64,000 nucleotides of DNA, from assembly GCA_026874595.1 (NCBI GenBank), contig CM049308.1, forward strand, positions 41,464,527 to 41,528,526, given 5' to 3'. This document shows positions 12,178 to 23,532 of the stretch, in pieces; positions within the stretch are counted from its first letter, which is position 1, and each line of letters begins with the position of its first letter. This stretch comes from Sipunculus nudus (taxonomy: Eukaryota; Annelida; Sipuncula; Golfingiida; Sipunculidae). Both the position numbers and the translations under genes were made by a program. A model generated the notes under the pieces. That model searched no databases. It saw only the letters and a list, made by a program, of their open reading frames with translations, and was not told where the DNA came from.

Positions 12178-12591
12178 CTGAAAAGGTATGTTCAATGAGC
12201 GATGCGAGGCGTCGGCGAAGTTGTCTGTTCAAGGTCTTCGTCGGCTCCGAGACACTCCGCCAATCATAGTTTCCATAAGACTCTTTTTGTTGGGTATTTT
12301 CAGATATGATGTTATTTTGGTGTTTTTTCACATATATTTTTATTGGTTAAAAAAACACGTAAACCATACCTATACCGCAAAAAACTGAAAAGGTATGTTC
12401 AATGAGCGATGCGAGGCGTCGGCGAAGTTGTCTGTTCAAGGTCTTCGTCGGCTCTGAGACACTCCGCCAATCATAGTTTCCATAAGACTCTTTTTGTTGG
12501 GTATTTTCAGATATGATGTTATTTTGATGGGTTTTTTTCACATATATTTTTATTGGTTAATAAAACCACGTAAACCATACCTATACCGCAA
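12178..12591. repeat. recent 207-bp tandem duplication
   Basis: Unit 1 is 12178-12384 and unit 2 is 12385-12591. They are nearly identical, differing by a C/T change, a G/A change and small homopolymer indels. Each contains a GC-rich core with inverted 'cgtcggcgaag' / 'cttcgtcggctc' segments and an inverted CCAAT ('attggcgg' on the minus strand). Similar short minus-strand ORFs are present in both units but show no known domain, and are probably incidental. Confidence 0.9.
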
Positions 12592-13112
12592 ACACATTTT
12601 TTGGTCTGGACACTGAGGGCAAATTAAAGGTTGGAGTGGGTGACCTTTTTTTATTATTTTATTTACTGGCCGAGAAATAATACGTAAAGTTTTCTCAGCT
12701 TGTCTGGAAATTAAAAAACAATACTTAAGTACTTTAAATGTGTGTATTATCGACACAGAATTTAGTCTATTTTCACCACATTTCAGAGTTCTTTTGGAAA
12801 TTTGTACATATCAAGGACCTGGTCTTCATTTGCAAAGGAAGAAATGATCTAAATATCCCGATGTCTGACGTCTATTAATTAAAGATAGTCCCTTTAATCC
12901 TTATTATACGCATACGAGCTGTCTGTTTTCTTTTTATCTACATGTCTATAACGTATGCATGGGTGACCCTCCGAAATAATACTAATACGTTCAACAAGGA
13001 CATTGTGTAATGTACTAAGGGCATGTCTATTACTACACAATTCTCACTCTCTGTATTTTATCATTATTATATATTATGTAAGTTGCAGGTATCTATTGTA
13101 TCTATTTCTTGA
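12592..13112. other. non-coding, no gene recognised
   Basis: CpG-containing AT-rich sequence without a supportable exon. Confidence 0.4.
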
Positions 13113-13460
13113 ATAATGAACAAGTCTGCAAGTGTTAAGGCCGAAAGCACTACCGCCAGTAAAAAAAAAAAAAAAAAAATAACGAACACAATGCAAACAA
13201 TACACTGTTTACGCGCCGTCTGAACAAGAACACATGTACCAGTTACACGGGACAGACTTGTATGACTATTTGCTTTGTTAGATTTTCGATGCCTTCCTTG
13301 CAATGCTAAAACTTTGATCGAAACATCGCACTATTCACGACCATGTAAAACAACATCTTTAATGCACGCAAGCTATTTGATTGGTTCAATTGCCTAGTTA
13401 ATTGTTCATAAATTAGACGCCATAGCGGCTCGCGGAAGCAAGGTCTATGAAAGCGTTACC
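13113..13460 (+). repeat. diverged duplicate segment, copy 2 (CpG-rich)
   Basis: Partner of 3814-4140 (shared blocks listed there). It carries about 18 CpGs, including 'acgcgccg' and 'gcggctcgcgg', at positions where copy 1 often has TG or CA. It also carries an 18-A homopolymer near 13161 and a 'gattggttcaat' CCAAT-type box. Confidence 0.7.
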
Positions 13461-14368
13461 GTATACTTCAAAGTATGAAGATGCTCCGAAGGTTTTGTGT
13501 GTGCTTCCGACAATTTGTATTTTTTTTTCTAACAAACTCCACACAAGTGTTTTTTTTTTATTCCTTTTTTTGTTCACTTTTTGAAAGGAACATGCAAGCA
13601 ACGCATTCATTTACTTTTTTGGTCACATATGATAGTTTCTTTGAAGTCAGATTAAGTTAGATTTAATTGTTATCTTACCTCCTTCCCGACAGGTATTATA
13701 CCTTACTCTTGATCTGACTGTCATAAAATATGCGCAAAAAGTACTGATCATATTTTGTTGAAACTTTATGGAGGGTCAAGATATCATTCAAGGAATAATT
13801 CATAAAATGTTTGAGGTAATCTGATTCGCCATAAATTCTTTTAATACAAAGGATACTACCCCATCATCACGTACGGTTATTTCATTATATATATAATAGG
13901 GCTATTGATTGGTGTTTCTTGGTGACGCATTGTACATACTAGTATTACAGCATTTTGTGACTGACACCTGCATGGTGGGGGGTTGATGTCTTCAACAACA
14001 GCTTTTTTGTTTATATTAAGGAACATTTTACTAATTATTTGCACCTTATGTCCAGGAAATTCTCATTATCGATCCCGAGAACGTATTTTCAAGAACATGT
14101 CCGGGTTTTGGTGACAACTGTTGGAATAACAAATCTGCGAGTGAAATTTTCTGCTCCTGATCCTGATCAAGGCCATTCCGTTCTAAAATATCCTCATCAC
14201 AAAGGTATGAAGTAAGATATTCACATACTAGTAGTATTAACTATTAGACACTGAATGTGTAAAACCAGTCAGAGACATTCGTCTGTCTCTGAGCGATCAT
14301 ATGCATTTATTGTTATTAATCACAATCATCTTTCACTGTCGCTGCCCTGTAATACTGAGTATATACAA
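13461..14368. other. non-coding, no gene recognised
   Basis: T-rich runs and moderate CpG. No exon or repeat boundary could be supported. Confidence 0.4.
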
Positions 14369-14877
14369 CAGGGCTGGGGTAATGGAAAATGTAATTGTAA
14401 TTGAGTGTTATCAATTACATGATTTCACGTAATTGAAAGTAATTTGTAAATTAACATATTTTAAATTACAAGTTACTGTAATTGAAATTAATTACTTTCA
14501 AACGTACACCTCTCATTTGAATTACTTTTCAATTACACTTAAATCAAATGGTCTGCATGAAGTCAGACAAACAAACTTGAATATTGCAACAAATAAATAT
14601 GTATTGCTGATGACTAGTGGGGTTTGTGCCCCAGTTTCACCTGAGCTATGTGCTATAATATAGGTGGTTACTTTTGACAGGGTTCCTGGTGTACATATTT
14701 TATGTCCAATTATTTTAACTGACAAAAAGTATTTTAAAGTAATAGAAAAGTAATTCAATTACTTCTCATTATAATTGTTATTGATTACACTTGCAAATAT
14801 ATGTAATTGTAATTGACATTATGGAAGTAATTGTAATCGTTATAAATTATATTTTGATATTATTGAACCCAGCCTTG
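14369..14877 (+). mobile_element. hAT-like MITE, AATTAC-rich
   Basis: The left end is 'CAGGGCTGGGGTAAT' and the right end, read inward, is 'CAAGGCTGGGTTCAAT', giving short imperfect terminal inverted repeats. Subterminal regions are packed with 'gtaattgtaattg' on both sides. Flanking 8-mers 'atatacaa' and 'gtatacag' agree at 6 of 8 positions, consistent with an old 8-bp hAT target duplication. No transposase is encoded, so it would have been mobilised in trans. Confidence 0.7.
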
Positions 14878-15621
14878 GTATACAGGATGATAATGTATGA
14901 CACGTGGAACTTGCAAACTACTATGAATTTAAATGTATTCGTTTTTATTTTTTAACTGCTTGTTGTTAATGATCAGTTGTTGGCCTAAAATTTGACGTGT
15001 TACTTGTAAGCGCAACAAAGTACAGAGGAAATCCGCCACATATTTCTGCCGCGGGACCGTCCTGGAAACGGATCATGATACCAATTTTTACCGAAACAAT
15101 TCGTACCTATAGATTCAAGGTAAGGCATTATTGTGTGATGAAAAACTTCAAAGTCGTCAGCCTAGAAAAAAAGAAAAAGAATTGACCCATGCATTTGAGA
15201 CATAGATGAAGAAAACTTTAACTAAAAAGTAATTATTTTCAAGATTATTTTAATATTGTATTCGAAAAAAATGATACTCTATATAGGCCTAACTATACCC
15301 TCAAAAGAGTCTTATACAAATGAGTATTATAAAGTCTTAAACTTAAATAAACATGAGCCAGGTCTTAGCATAGTTTAGAAATCTTATAATAATGAACTAT
15401 TCCAGGATGCTGTCATTTAAAAATAAATTGAAACACGGAAGCTTGGCGATATTTAGTCATTAAAAACGCAAGAATTACGAACTCATTTATGATAAAACAA
15501 AAACATTTTGCAATTGAAAAGCTCCATATTTTAGACATATCAGTTTTCTTAATTAAGATTTATATTTCGTAATTAATTTACGATTAAATGTACAATGATA
15601 TAACACTTAGACATTTTAAAT
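14878..15621. other. non-coding, no gene recognised
   Basis: AT-rich sequence; no exon can be supported. Confidence 0.4.
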
Positions 15622-15775
15622 ACAGTTAAAGCTAGCCTAACGATCACCTCAGTTTAGCGACCACCTCAGAATAACGACCACTTTTTCACGGTCCCAATAC
15701 TTTTACGCTCTCTATATCCGACCTCGCTTAGACGACCACCTTAAAATGTGACCACGTTAATATCAGTCCGTCATG
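15622..15775 (+). repeat. pogo/Tigger-like element fragment, CpG-retaining
   Basis: Serial 'cgatcacctc', 'agcgaccacctcag', 'aacgaccactttttcacgg' and 'cctcgcttagacgaccacc' motifs match the style of pogo/Tigger-like ends. The segment aligns with 48974-49130. It has 10 CpGs and the partner has none. No boundaries or transposase were found. Confidence 0.5.
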
Positions 15776-15985
15776 GAAACCCATGACATTTGCCTGCATC
15801 ATGGCTAAATCCGTCAATGTTCAATATTAAAAACATGACAATCTAGCCATTTAATATCATTAATAACGAAACCGTATCCAAGGTATGACTTTTATGCATC
15901 AACCGCACTAAAGGAAACTAGTGGTCTATGGTTATATAGGGTGACATAATTTTGGGTTTCCAAGATGATTCAACCACAACCTGTC

Positions 15986-16512
15986 CAGGGGTCGAAATAA
16001 CGCCTTTCCGCCAGTCTGAGACACGTGCACGGCAACACGTGCACGGAAAGACATTTTTCATTTTCCACTGAGCCGTTGGAAAGTTGAACACAGGTGTTTT
16101 CCACATCAGCATATAGCTGATAAGTAGTAAAAAACATGATCCAAAAATGAAATATTTTACAGGTGGTGCTCCACCGACTGCCTATATATTTCCCTATAAT
16201 TTCTTCTTATACTTTCCGGCATTTATAGACACTCATCTCCTATATTTTACTTAGCTTTTTACTTAACAGTCCTATTTCTGATATAACAGTGTTACTATTG
16301 AAAACATTCAGTTCTTCTTTTACATGCAAGTGTGCATGTATATGGTATGTAAGATGCAGAATCGGGTTTACACTAGCGAAGTGTGACTGCAAGCTTGATA
16401 TAATTATAGGATGTATCTTTTGCGGAAAGGGAATTTTTTTCTGCGGAAAAGCAAACCTGTAATAATGCCTTTCCGTTGGAAAAGTGAAAATTTAAAAGTA
16501 TCACGACCCCTG
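15986..16512. mobile_element. short-TIR MITE with CAGGGGTCG ends
   Basis: A perfect 9-bp terminal inverted repeat, CAGGGGTCG (15986-15994) and CGACCCCTG (16504-16512), is flanked on both sides by the direct repeat CTGTC. The element is 527 bp and non-coding. CAGGG termini suggest a hAT-like origin, although an exact 8-bp target duplication is not seen. It contains a 14-bp tandem duplication, 'acacgtgcacgg' twice at 16021-16047, with two CACGTG E-boxes. Confidence 0.6.
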
Positions 16513-18263
16513 CTGTCTATATATCTTACTTACGGCGGCTATATCCTACTTTTTAACAAGAAGGGATTATCGAAATAATCACCACCCTGCTATTCAGAAA
16601 GTAAGATTTTACAATTTAAACAAAATGTAGCTATCAATAATGAGAATGACCATTAAACTTTGGTTATACATTTCTTCCTTTCTGTTTGATGGATCGACAT
16701 TAACATATGTATTATAAATTATTTTGAATGACCTCATCAATACTTAATATTGTGCACACAAGTTTGAAAGGGGTGGGTTACCAAATCATCCAATACAAAA
16801 TACTACCTGCAGTTTACTGTGACCTAGCAGGTTAAAAATATATAATCTAAGTCTGGGTTAGAAATAATATATACTGAAAGCTTAATTTTTTTAATCTTAT
16901 ATTTGGTTGCTATATTTAAAAAAATATATCAGGTACACACATTAATGTGATATTTCAAAAGTTTCCTAACCTTTGCTTATGAGTCGTCCCCTACCGTTGA
17001 ACATAAATGGTAGGGATTTATAAATGTTCTGCCAAGTATTATAGACATAAGAGCTTCTGAAATACTTATATCTGTATCTTTGATCCGAAGAAAGTTAGGC
17101 TTTAGGTCAAAGTGTCAGAGGACTGTCACCATGTCAACGTCTCAGAAGTGTCTGTCTCAGGAGTCTGTTAAAACATTCTTTTCTGTTTTTCCTTAATAAA
17201 CTAAACTTATACCCTACTCTGCGATCATTTTGCTTATACATATTTTCTGAAAGCTTAAAATACTCATTTTTTTCGTACATAAAAACTTTTGGATTTTCGA
17301 AACTTGGTTGATTTTTTTAAGATTTAAACGCACTTTTACCAGTTTTATATAATTTATTTTTTAACTTATTACTTTATGTAGTATTCTGTTGTATGGATTC
17401 TTCATATGTGGTCTCTTTGAGTTTGGCATTTCCAATTTCGAGTTTTTTCTTTAATTTCTGTATTTTGCTCCAAAAATTGCATGTAGAGTTATATCGAAAG
17501 AGTCAAAGCAGCTCACAACAAGGAACAGATTTTGGTTATCCTGTTGACCAACAGATGGCGCTCAGTACAATAATCGCAAATCATCCAAACGCTTGAGGCA
17601 CCAGCAGGCGATGTGACGTGTGAAGACGATAAAAAACACTTTTGAAGTTTCGAAGTAGATGCCGCCAGGTATGAAAAGAAAGGAATTTGTATAGGATTTT
17701 TTAGGCACATTTGAAAGTATACAACACAATATTATACTAATTATATGTAAAATTTAGAACTTCCCCAAAGGCCATGGCAACTTGGTCAGTGCAAGGTGCA
17801 TATAGTCTATAGATTATCATCATAAAGTTTTTACTTTAAGTTTAAGGCTAGCCCTTAAGAATAGACTCCTCAATTGTTTTTTTTAGTGACTGACGCAATG
17901 TGGAGTCCATAGATTGCCCCTGCAGTTAACTGTGATTATAACACTCCATACACAACTGTGAGATTTAACATAAATCCATTGATTAATGTTCAGTACATCT
18001 TTGTGTCTTGTATATTTGACCACTGAAAAACATTAATGTACTATTCTCAGCACTATTTTCAACAAGAAAGTGAAAATATGAACATAATAGTACACAGGCC
18101 TAAAGCAATATACAGGAATGCCACCAAATGCAAGATGTCTACCGTGCTGTAAATGCTTCAATTCTCTCTGGACAAATAAATCAGTTATTGATGTTACAGG
18201 TGCTTCATGCTTTCCAGAATGGTTACTTTTTATCACAGGCCTTTCGACATACAACATAATGTG
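16513..18263. other. non-coding, no gene recognised
   Basis: AT-rich sequence without a supportable exon. It contains a CTCF-like motif at 17548, listed separately. Confidence 0.4.
17548..17562 (+). promoter_or_regulatory. CTCF-like motif
   Basis: 'CCAACAGATGGCGCT' fits the bilaterian CTCF core (CCASYAGRKGGC) at all but one position. It lies about 1.2 kb left of the drop in CpG density. Single motif matches are common by chance, so binding is unproven. Confidence 0.3.
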
Positions 18264-18638
18264 AACATTGGTATGTTAAAACCATAGGAAACATTTTTAT
18301 TTATTTTCCTTTCTAAGAGTAACAGATCGTATTGTGCTATAACCCCAGTTAGCCCTTTTGTGTGCCGGCGACGCAACAGAAACCTGAAACCTGTTGCGTT
18401 GCCTTTGGCGGCTACTTTAAGGCCTACTCCGTTTATAAATACATTAAAAAAAACAATATAAAAACATTGGTATGTTAAAACCATAGGAAACATTTTTATT
18501 TATTTTCCTTTCTAAGAGTAACAGATCGTACTGTGCTATAACCCCAGTTAGCCCTTTGGTGGGCAGGCGACGCATCAGAAACCTGAAACCTGTTGCGTCG
18601 CCTTTGGCGGCTACTTTAAGGCCTACTCCGTTTATAAA
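18264..18638. repeat. 177-bp direct duplication with internal hairpin
   Basis: Copies at 18264-18440 and 18463-18638 are nearly identical and separated by 22 bp. Each contains an inverted repeat with 13-bp arms: 18367-18379/18391-18403, and 18566-18578/18590-18602. Each has one imperfect pair, a G-T in copy 1 and a T-T in copy 2. The arms read GGCGACGCAACAG with an 11-nt loop. Confidence 0.85.
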
Positions 18639-18861
18639 TGACTAACATGAGTTGACAATCCTTACACAAGTAAGAGTTATTAGGCATCTTAGTCATAGAA
18701 CAGGAAAATCATCTCGGAGCCATGGGGCTATAATGGAGCCATGAGATCTGCTGTCTCTGATGCACAGATGCCCATTCCATAGTATGAATATGAAGACGAG
18801 CTTTGAATTTTACCATGTTACAAAAGGAGAAAAGCAATTAAACATAATGAATGCCAAATAT

Positions 18862-18961
18862 TAGTCCATCTCTTGACCCTTGTGTCCTATGTTAGACCTG
18901 ATGGACAGACACATAGGTCCATCAGGTCTAACATAGGACACAAGGGTCCAGAGATGGACTA
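18862..18961. repeat. near-perfect 44-bp foldback
   Basis: The left arm (18862-18905) and right arm (18918-18961) pair at 43 of 44 positions around a 12-nt loop. The arm begins TAGTCCATCTC. A third degenerate copy of the arm end, 'ctagagatggact', lies near 19057, so the foldback sits in a larger palindromic repeat of about 18850-19090. The stem is longer and more perfect than a normal microRNA precursor. Confidence 0.9.
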
Positions 18962-19186
18962 GCCTGATTGAATTATAAATGGACTCTAAGATAAAAACTT
19001 TTTATCTTGATAAACACTGATAAAGGGGTTTTATCTTCAAGTCCCATTCAATTGGGCTAGAGATGGACTTGCCTAATATGTGATTTCACGTCCATCACAC
19101 TAGTAAGATATACCCAGTAAACAAGCATACAACAGGTGAAATGTACAATGAATAGTTTTTCTATACCTTAAAATTCAGGACTTTTC

Positions 19187-19740
19187 GTTAGCTGATTGAG
19201 TTTTTTTTTTAGCTAATCTGATGGTCCGCTGAGCTATACTTACTCACTTTTTTGGTGATCATGCTTTGTCTGTCATCAGGTGGTCCATTAACGCGGCACA
19301 AATCTTTTGGAAAAAGTAAAATTATGTCACTGCAACCTCCATTAGATACAAGATATGGGGCCTTTTTGTACCAAGGTTAATTTAACATTGAAATAAATTA
19401 TTCTTTCTTTGAACAGTTTCATCAGCTGCTCAAGACTGGTGGCACCACCTGTATTATATTCAATTGTACACATGATTTTCTTTATTATAAATTAAAACTG
19501 TCAAATAACATCAATCATATAAGTTTTTCAGGGGCGGTGTCATCTAGTGTTGTGACACTTTGTATATTTATTGATGACATGACTTCAGACTAGTTTTATT
19601 AGTGCCTTAAGTTAAAGTGCCATGTGTAGTTTAGAGACTGCCAAACTACATCAGTGGTATCTGTTTCTCAACTATGGTTTCATCTAGTGTCCTGAAACCT
19701 GGTGTGTTTATTATGTATCCCCCTAACCCCTTCCTGTCAT
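19187..19740 (+). repeat. degenerate copy of the bivalve hairpin repeat plus tandem module
   Basis: A decayed head ('ttagctgattgag', poly-T, 'agctaatctgatggtccgc', 'tgagctata') leads into 'gcggcacaaatc' and 'actggtggcaccacctgta' at 19435. A second module ('tcatctagtgt.gtgacac' / 'tcatctagtgtcctgaaacc') repeats about 150 bp apart. Confidence 0.6.
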
Positions 19741-21306
19741 TGTCAGTCATCATCTATTGGATATCTTGTGATAAACTTCAAATATATCCTGAAATTTGAA
19801 ACAAAAATTTCTTACCTAATCGCAAAGGATCAAGTTGAAAACTGGTAACCTTAACTTTGATTTTCAAGGTAAAATCACCAAAATGTAATTTTAAGTGTCC
19901 AGTCAATAGGTTTATCACATGACTGTTTTTAAATTCACTGTTAATTTATAGGTTCATATTAGTTCCCTGTCATTTGCTTTATCAGTTTTACCACTTCACT
20001 GTAAATATGACCTTGGTGTTATGAGGTCTATAAAGTAAGTTAAGTAATTGTTCTGCCCCTAGCTGGTGTTGGTCGGTCACACAAAATTGTGATCATGTCT
20101 GGAATGAGAATCTGCCTCCGCAGGAAACCAGAGTAATATATAAAAGTTGTAAAATCTTCCCGATCATGGTAGTAGTAATATGCCTAATAATACATCACAA
20201 ACTGTCCTTGAGTTATGTGGTTTTTATACTCTTTCTGTTGTATATTTATTGATGATGATGAATCTATCTATCCATGCTCATGTACAAATGTGGTAATAAA
20301 TTGGGCAAAACCTGAGTTTGCCTAAAGTCTAGAATCAGCTGTGTGTACCGACCAAGGTCAGCTGGTACACATACTGTCAATCAAAGCTAGAAGGCCTTAA
20401 AGGGGAATATCTGGTAGGACCTACCACCAGTTCATGCAGTACAGCAAGTCATGCATCACTGTCATCCCTGTACCAGCAGGGAGCTCTGTTGATAAACATC
20501 ACCATGTGCTGTGTGACATGCAGGGTTGGAGGGATAAAACTGTGCTGCAAGATGCACCGGTGGTCTACATGAATGAAACTTGTTAATTATTTAATCTAAT
20601 TAAGGAAGCTTAACTACAATTATTTTGTAGTTTTAATAATAATTTTTATGTTTGCCATTGTATTCCTAGTATTCAGGAGCATTATCAGGAACTTGTCAAA
20701 TGACTAGTTGCAGGTTTAACTGCCTCGTGACAATGAGTTTTACTATTTAAAGCTGCATTGTCTGACAGTTCCTCATGCCAAGTTTCTTCACGATTGCTTA
20801 AGGTTATTTGGTTATAAGTTTTATTTGTTTTGTTAAAACTTTGGTAAAATGGCATACTTTTAATCACTACTTTTAAAAAATGAATTTTATATCAGTTTCT
20901 CTACATGTGTATAACGTGAGTAGAATACTCATACAAAAAACACATATTTCCACAACATTTTAACAACAAACCAGTTCTCTTGTCAATGCCGAGTGAACCA
21001 ACACAAATATATGATACATTTACTCAGGTGAATTTTGATACAGTTACTTGGGAATTTGTTTAATCATACTTTAACTAAATTTTACTGGAACCAGTAGCTG
21101 AAGTCATTGACAAAAATGCAATATTTGACTAATATGAATTAGACAAAGCCATGCTTATTGTACACTCCTCACGCAGTGGTTATACACAGCAGTCATCCCG
21201 GATCTCTTTTCATGTAACTGCTTTGTAAAACTGCTTTGTATAACTACTTTTTAAAAGTACTTTGTATAACTACTTTACATACATATGCAAGGTTTTTTGT
21301 GTCTGA
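19741..21306. other. non-coding, no gene recognised
   Basis: CpG-poor sequence. A palindrome 'ctggtaggacctaccaccag' occurs near 20412. No exon can be supported. Confidence 0.4.
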
Positions 21307-21436
21307 ATACCAGGGTGTGTACAAAGCAAAGAATTGTAATCAGACCAATGAGAGCATGGTATGGCATAGTGCATCCAGCTCCAAATTTTAAACTATTGGT
21401 CTGATTACACCAGTACTGGCACAGGGCGAAGATTCT

Positions 21437-21916
21437 GACCAACAAGAGCAGATGGTTTGGTGTAATCAGGCTACTGAGAGCAGGTATCACCCTCAGGGGC
21501 GGATCCAGGATAAAGGAAAAAGGAGGGGTCCAACCCAGAAGGACTAATGACAAAACCTAAAATGGTCCCCAGATCCAGAAAAGGAAGGGGGGGGAGTCCA
21601 AATCATAAAAATAGGCCAGAAACCCTTAAAATAAGATGACAACGGCTAAAAATTTGGGGGGGGGGGGGGGGGTGTCAGGACCAACAAGAGCAGATGGTTT
21701 GGTGTAATCAGGCTACTGAGAGCAGGTATCACCCTCAGGGGTGGATCCAGGATAAAGGAAAAAGGAAGGGTCCAACCCAGAAGGACTAATGACGAAACCT
21801 AAAATGGTCCCCAGATCCAGAAAAGGAAGGGGGGGGTCCAAATCATAAAAATAGGCCAGAAACCCTTAAAATAAGATGACAACGGCTAAAAATATGGGGG
21901 GGGGGGGTGTCAGGAC
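21437..21916. repeat. 242-bp tandem duplication across an element boundary
   Basis: 21437-21678 is repeated at 21679-21916 with very few differences apart from G-run length. The unit includes 57 bp of host element plus the left part of the nested MITE. The duplication ends share 'gacc', suggesting microhomology-mediated or template-switch duplication after insertion. Confidence 0.85.
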
Positions 21917-22064
21917 CCCTGTTTTTCATTAGAAACAATGTTTTTTAAGGGCTTCAGCCTGGACCTCCATTTTTTAAGACCTGGGGACCTTTTTTAGGGT
22001 TTCATTAGTCCTCCCTGGTTGGACCCCCCCCCCCCCCTTTTCCTGAATCCTGGATCCACCCCTG
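21494..22064. mobile_element. hAT-like MITE with long terminal inverted repeats
   Basis: Left end CAGGGGCGGATCCAGGAT and right end (read inward) CAGGGGTGGATCCAGGAT begin inverted arms of roughly 95 bp. These include 'ggactaatga' and 'ggtccccag' blocks and poly-G/C runs. The direct repeat GTATCAC occurs at 21484-21490 and 22065-22071, the remnant of a target-site duplication with a few extra bases on the left. No transposase is encoded. Confidence 0.8.
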
Positions 22065-22158
22065 GTATCACGTTTAAGATTTGCAGATTGATGTACAATG
22101 ACATACCATACTCTCATTGGTCTGATTACAATTATCTGCACTTTGTGCACCCTAGTAT

Positions 22159-23337
22159 TCCCCTTTATTTAAATTGGCCTATTATGATACCTGATGTCTG
22201 TTAACTAACGGTGATCAGTTGAAGGTTTAATTAAATTAGGCCAGAAAATGCTGATCTCACCAAACACAAATTGTTTGTTTTTTGTAGATTCATATATGTT
22301 TATATAATGTGAGGGTCCTACCCAAATAAAATCTAAACACATACAACAAGGACATCTGTCAGCAAGCCAGATGGACCAGAGTTTGGCAAAGAGTTTTTTG
22401 CAACTAACTTCCTTTTAACTTCAGCTGTATGCAAGTCATCACCTAAGGTTACATGGTTTTCTTGTTTGTCAACATTGGGCCATGTATACCTTGTGTACTA
22501 ACGCTAGTAACGGCTTGTAGGTGAACCAGCTAATACATCTGTCACTGGGACATAATTACCACATTTCTTAACTGTAATTACCTACAGTATATTAATATGT
22601 ATACAGACAAAGCCAGAAATCACTATTTCTACAAGTAAGGTTAGTTAATAGCTATAGCTTTAAATCATAAATAATACATTAATGCTAAAATACATGAGAT
22701 ATCCTGGTGAGGTTTGGTTTACAAATAACCACCAGGGTAATTGAACAGGATGCACACAATCACCTCAATGACTGAAACATTCAAACATGGTTATGTAGGC
22801 CTGACACAATGAAAATACAGTAAGGAAAACATTGACTAATAAATAATCAGAATGGGCTACTGGTATTCACGGAGAAGAAAATATCCCAAATGTCCCGTTA
22901 GTCAAACCCTAATAACGGTAAACACTCTCCCCATAGAGCACACTGAGGGACTACTGAAACACCTTGTGGTTTGTCTGTTCATATTCAGGAGGTTCTGAAG
23001 TAATCATTGGGCAAATATTTAGCCAGAGTTTCAGGGCAAATACATCTGCAAATTGTGAATAATAATACCACAGGTGAATGCCCTTGGTGAAACTCTCTGT
23101 TCATGTCCTTCCATACATAATAGAGGCCTCCCTGGTCAGAGCAAACACTGACATATCAGTGGTTTGGTTTGTGGTTTAAGGACATTCATCAACATGCCTG
23201 TGGTGTCATTATGAATATTGATGTAAGGAATACTTATAAAGTTTATAAATAAAGTTTATTGGTCATTCTTTATTGTAATTGTTGTACACACACACACACA
23301 CATATTATATACATGTAGGTAAAGGGAAAGAGTGACT
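22159..23337. other. non-coding, no gene recognised
   Basis: CpG-poor AT-rich sequence with a short (CA)n near 23286-23302. No exon can be supported. Confidence 0.4.
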
Positions 23338-23389
23338 CCTTTAAGATAGACTAACTTGTGTTAATAAACAAGTTAGTCTATCTAAAAGG
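23338..23389. repeat. short foldback, 22-bp arms
   Basis: Arms 23338-23359 and 23368-23389 pair at 21 of 22 positions around an 8-nt loop (GTTAATAA). The stem core is 'agatagactaacttgt'. It could be a MITE relic or a small hairpin RNA source. Confidence 0.85.
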
Positions 23390-23459
23390 CATCAATCTTT
23401 CTGTTTAACTACATTTCTACTGCAGACTAACATGGCTTTACTACTAATTATATTATACT

Positions 23460-23460
23460 G

Positions 23461-23525
<65 letters not shown>
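23460..23525. repeat. (TA)n microsatellite
   Basis: TA tract with one ATAAATA interruption. Confidence 0.95.

Positions 23526-23532
<7 letters not shown>

Larger units (their letters stand above)
21307..22158. mobile_element. palindromic element hosting a nested MITE
   Basis: Outer inverted ends are ATACCAGGGTG (21307-21317) and CACCCTAGTAT (22148-22158). The arms continue with 'aattgtaatcagaccaatga' and its inverse near 22110-22130. An inner inverted pair, 'ttggtctgattacacca' / 'tggtgtaatcagg', is also present. The interior is interrupted by the CAGGGGCGGATCC element, so insertion is nested. Confidence 0.65.

Noticed and set aside
12110-12541. Minus-strand ORFs of 73 and 64 codons with near-identical sequence
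   Set aside because: Their similarity is explained by the 207-bp tandem DNA duplication; no known protein features.
23338-23389. MicroRNA gene
   Set aside because: A 22-bp stem with an 8-nt loop is too short for a normal precursor; kept only as a foldback.
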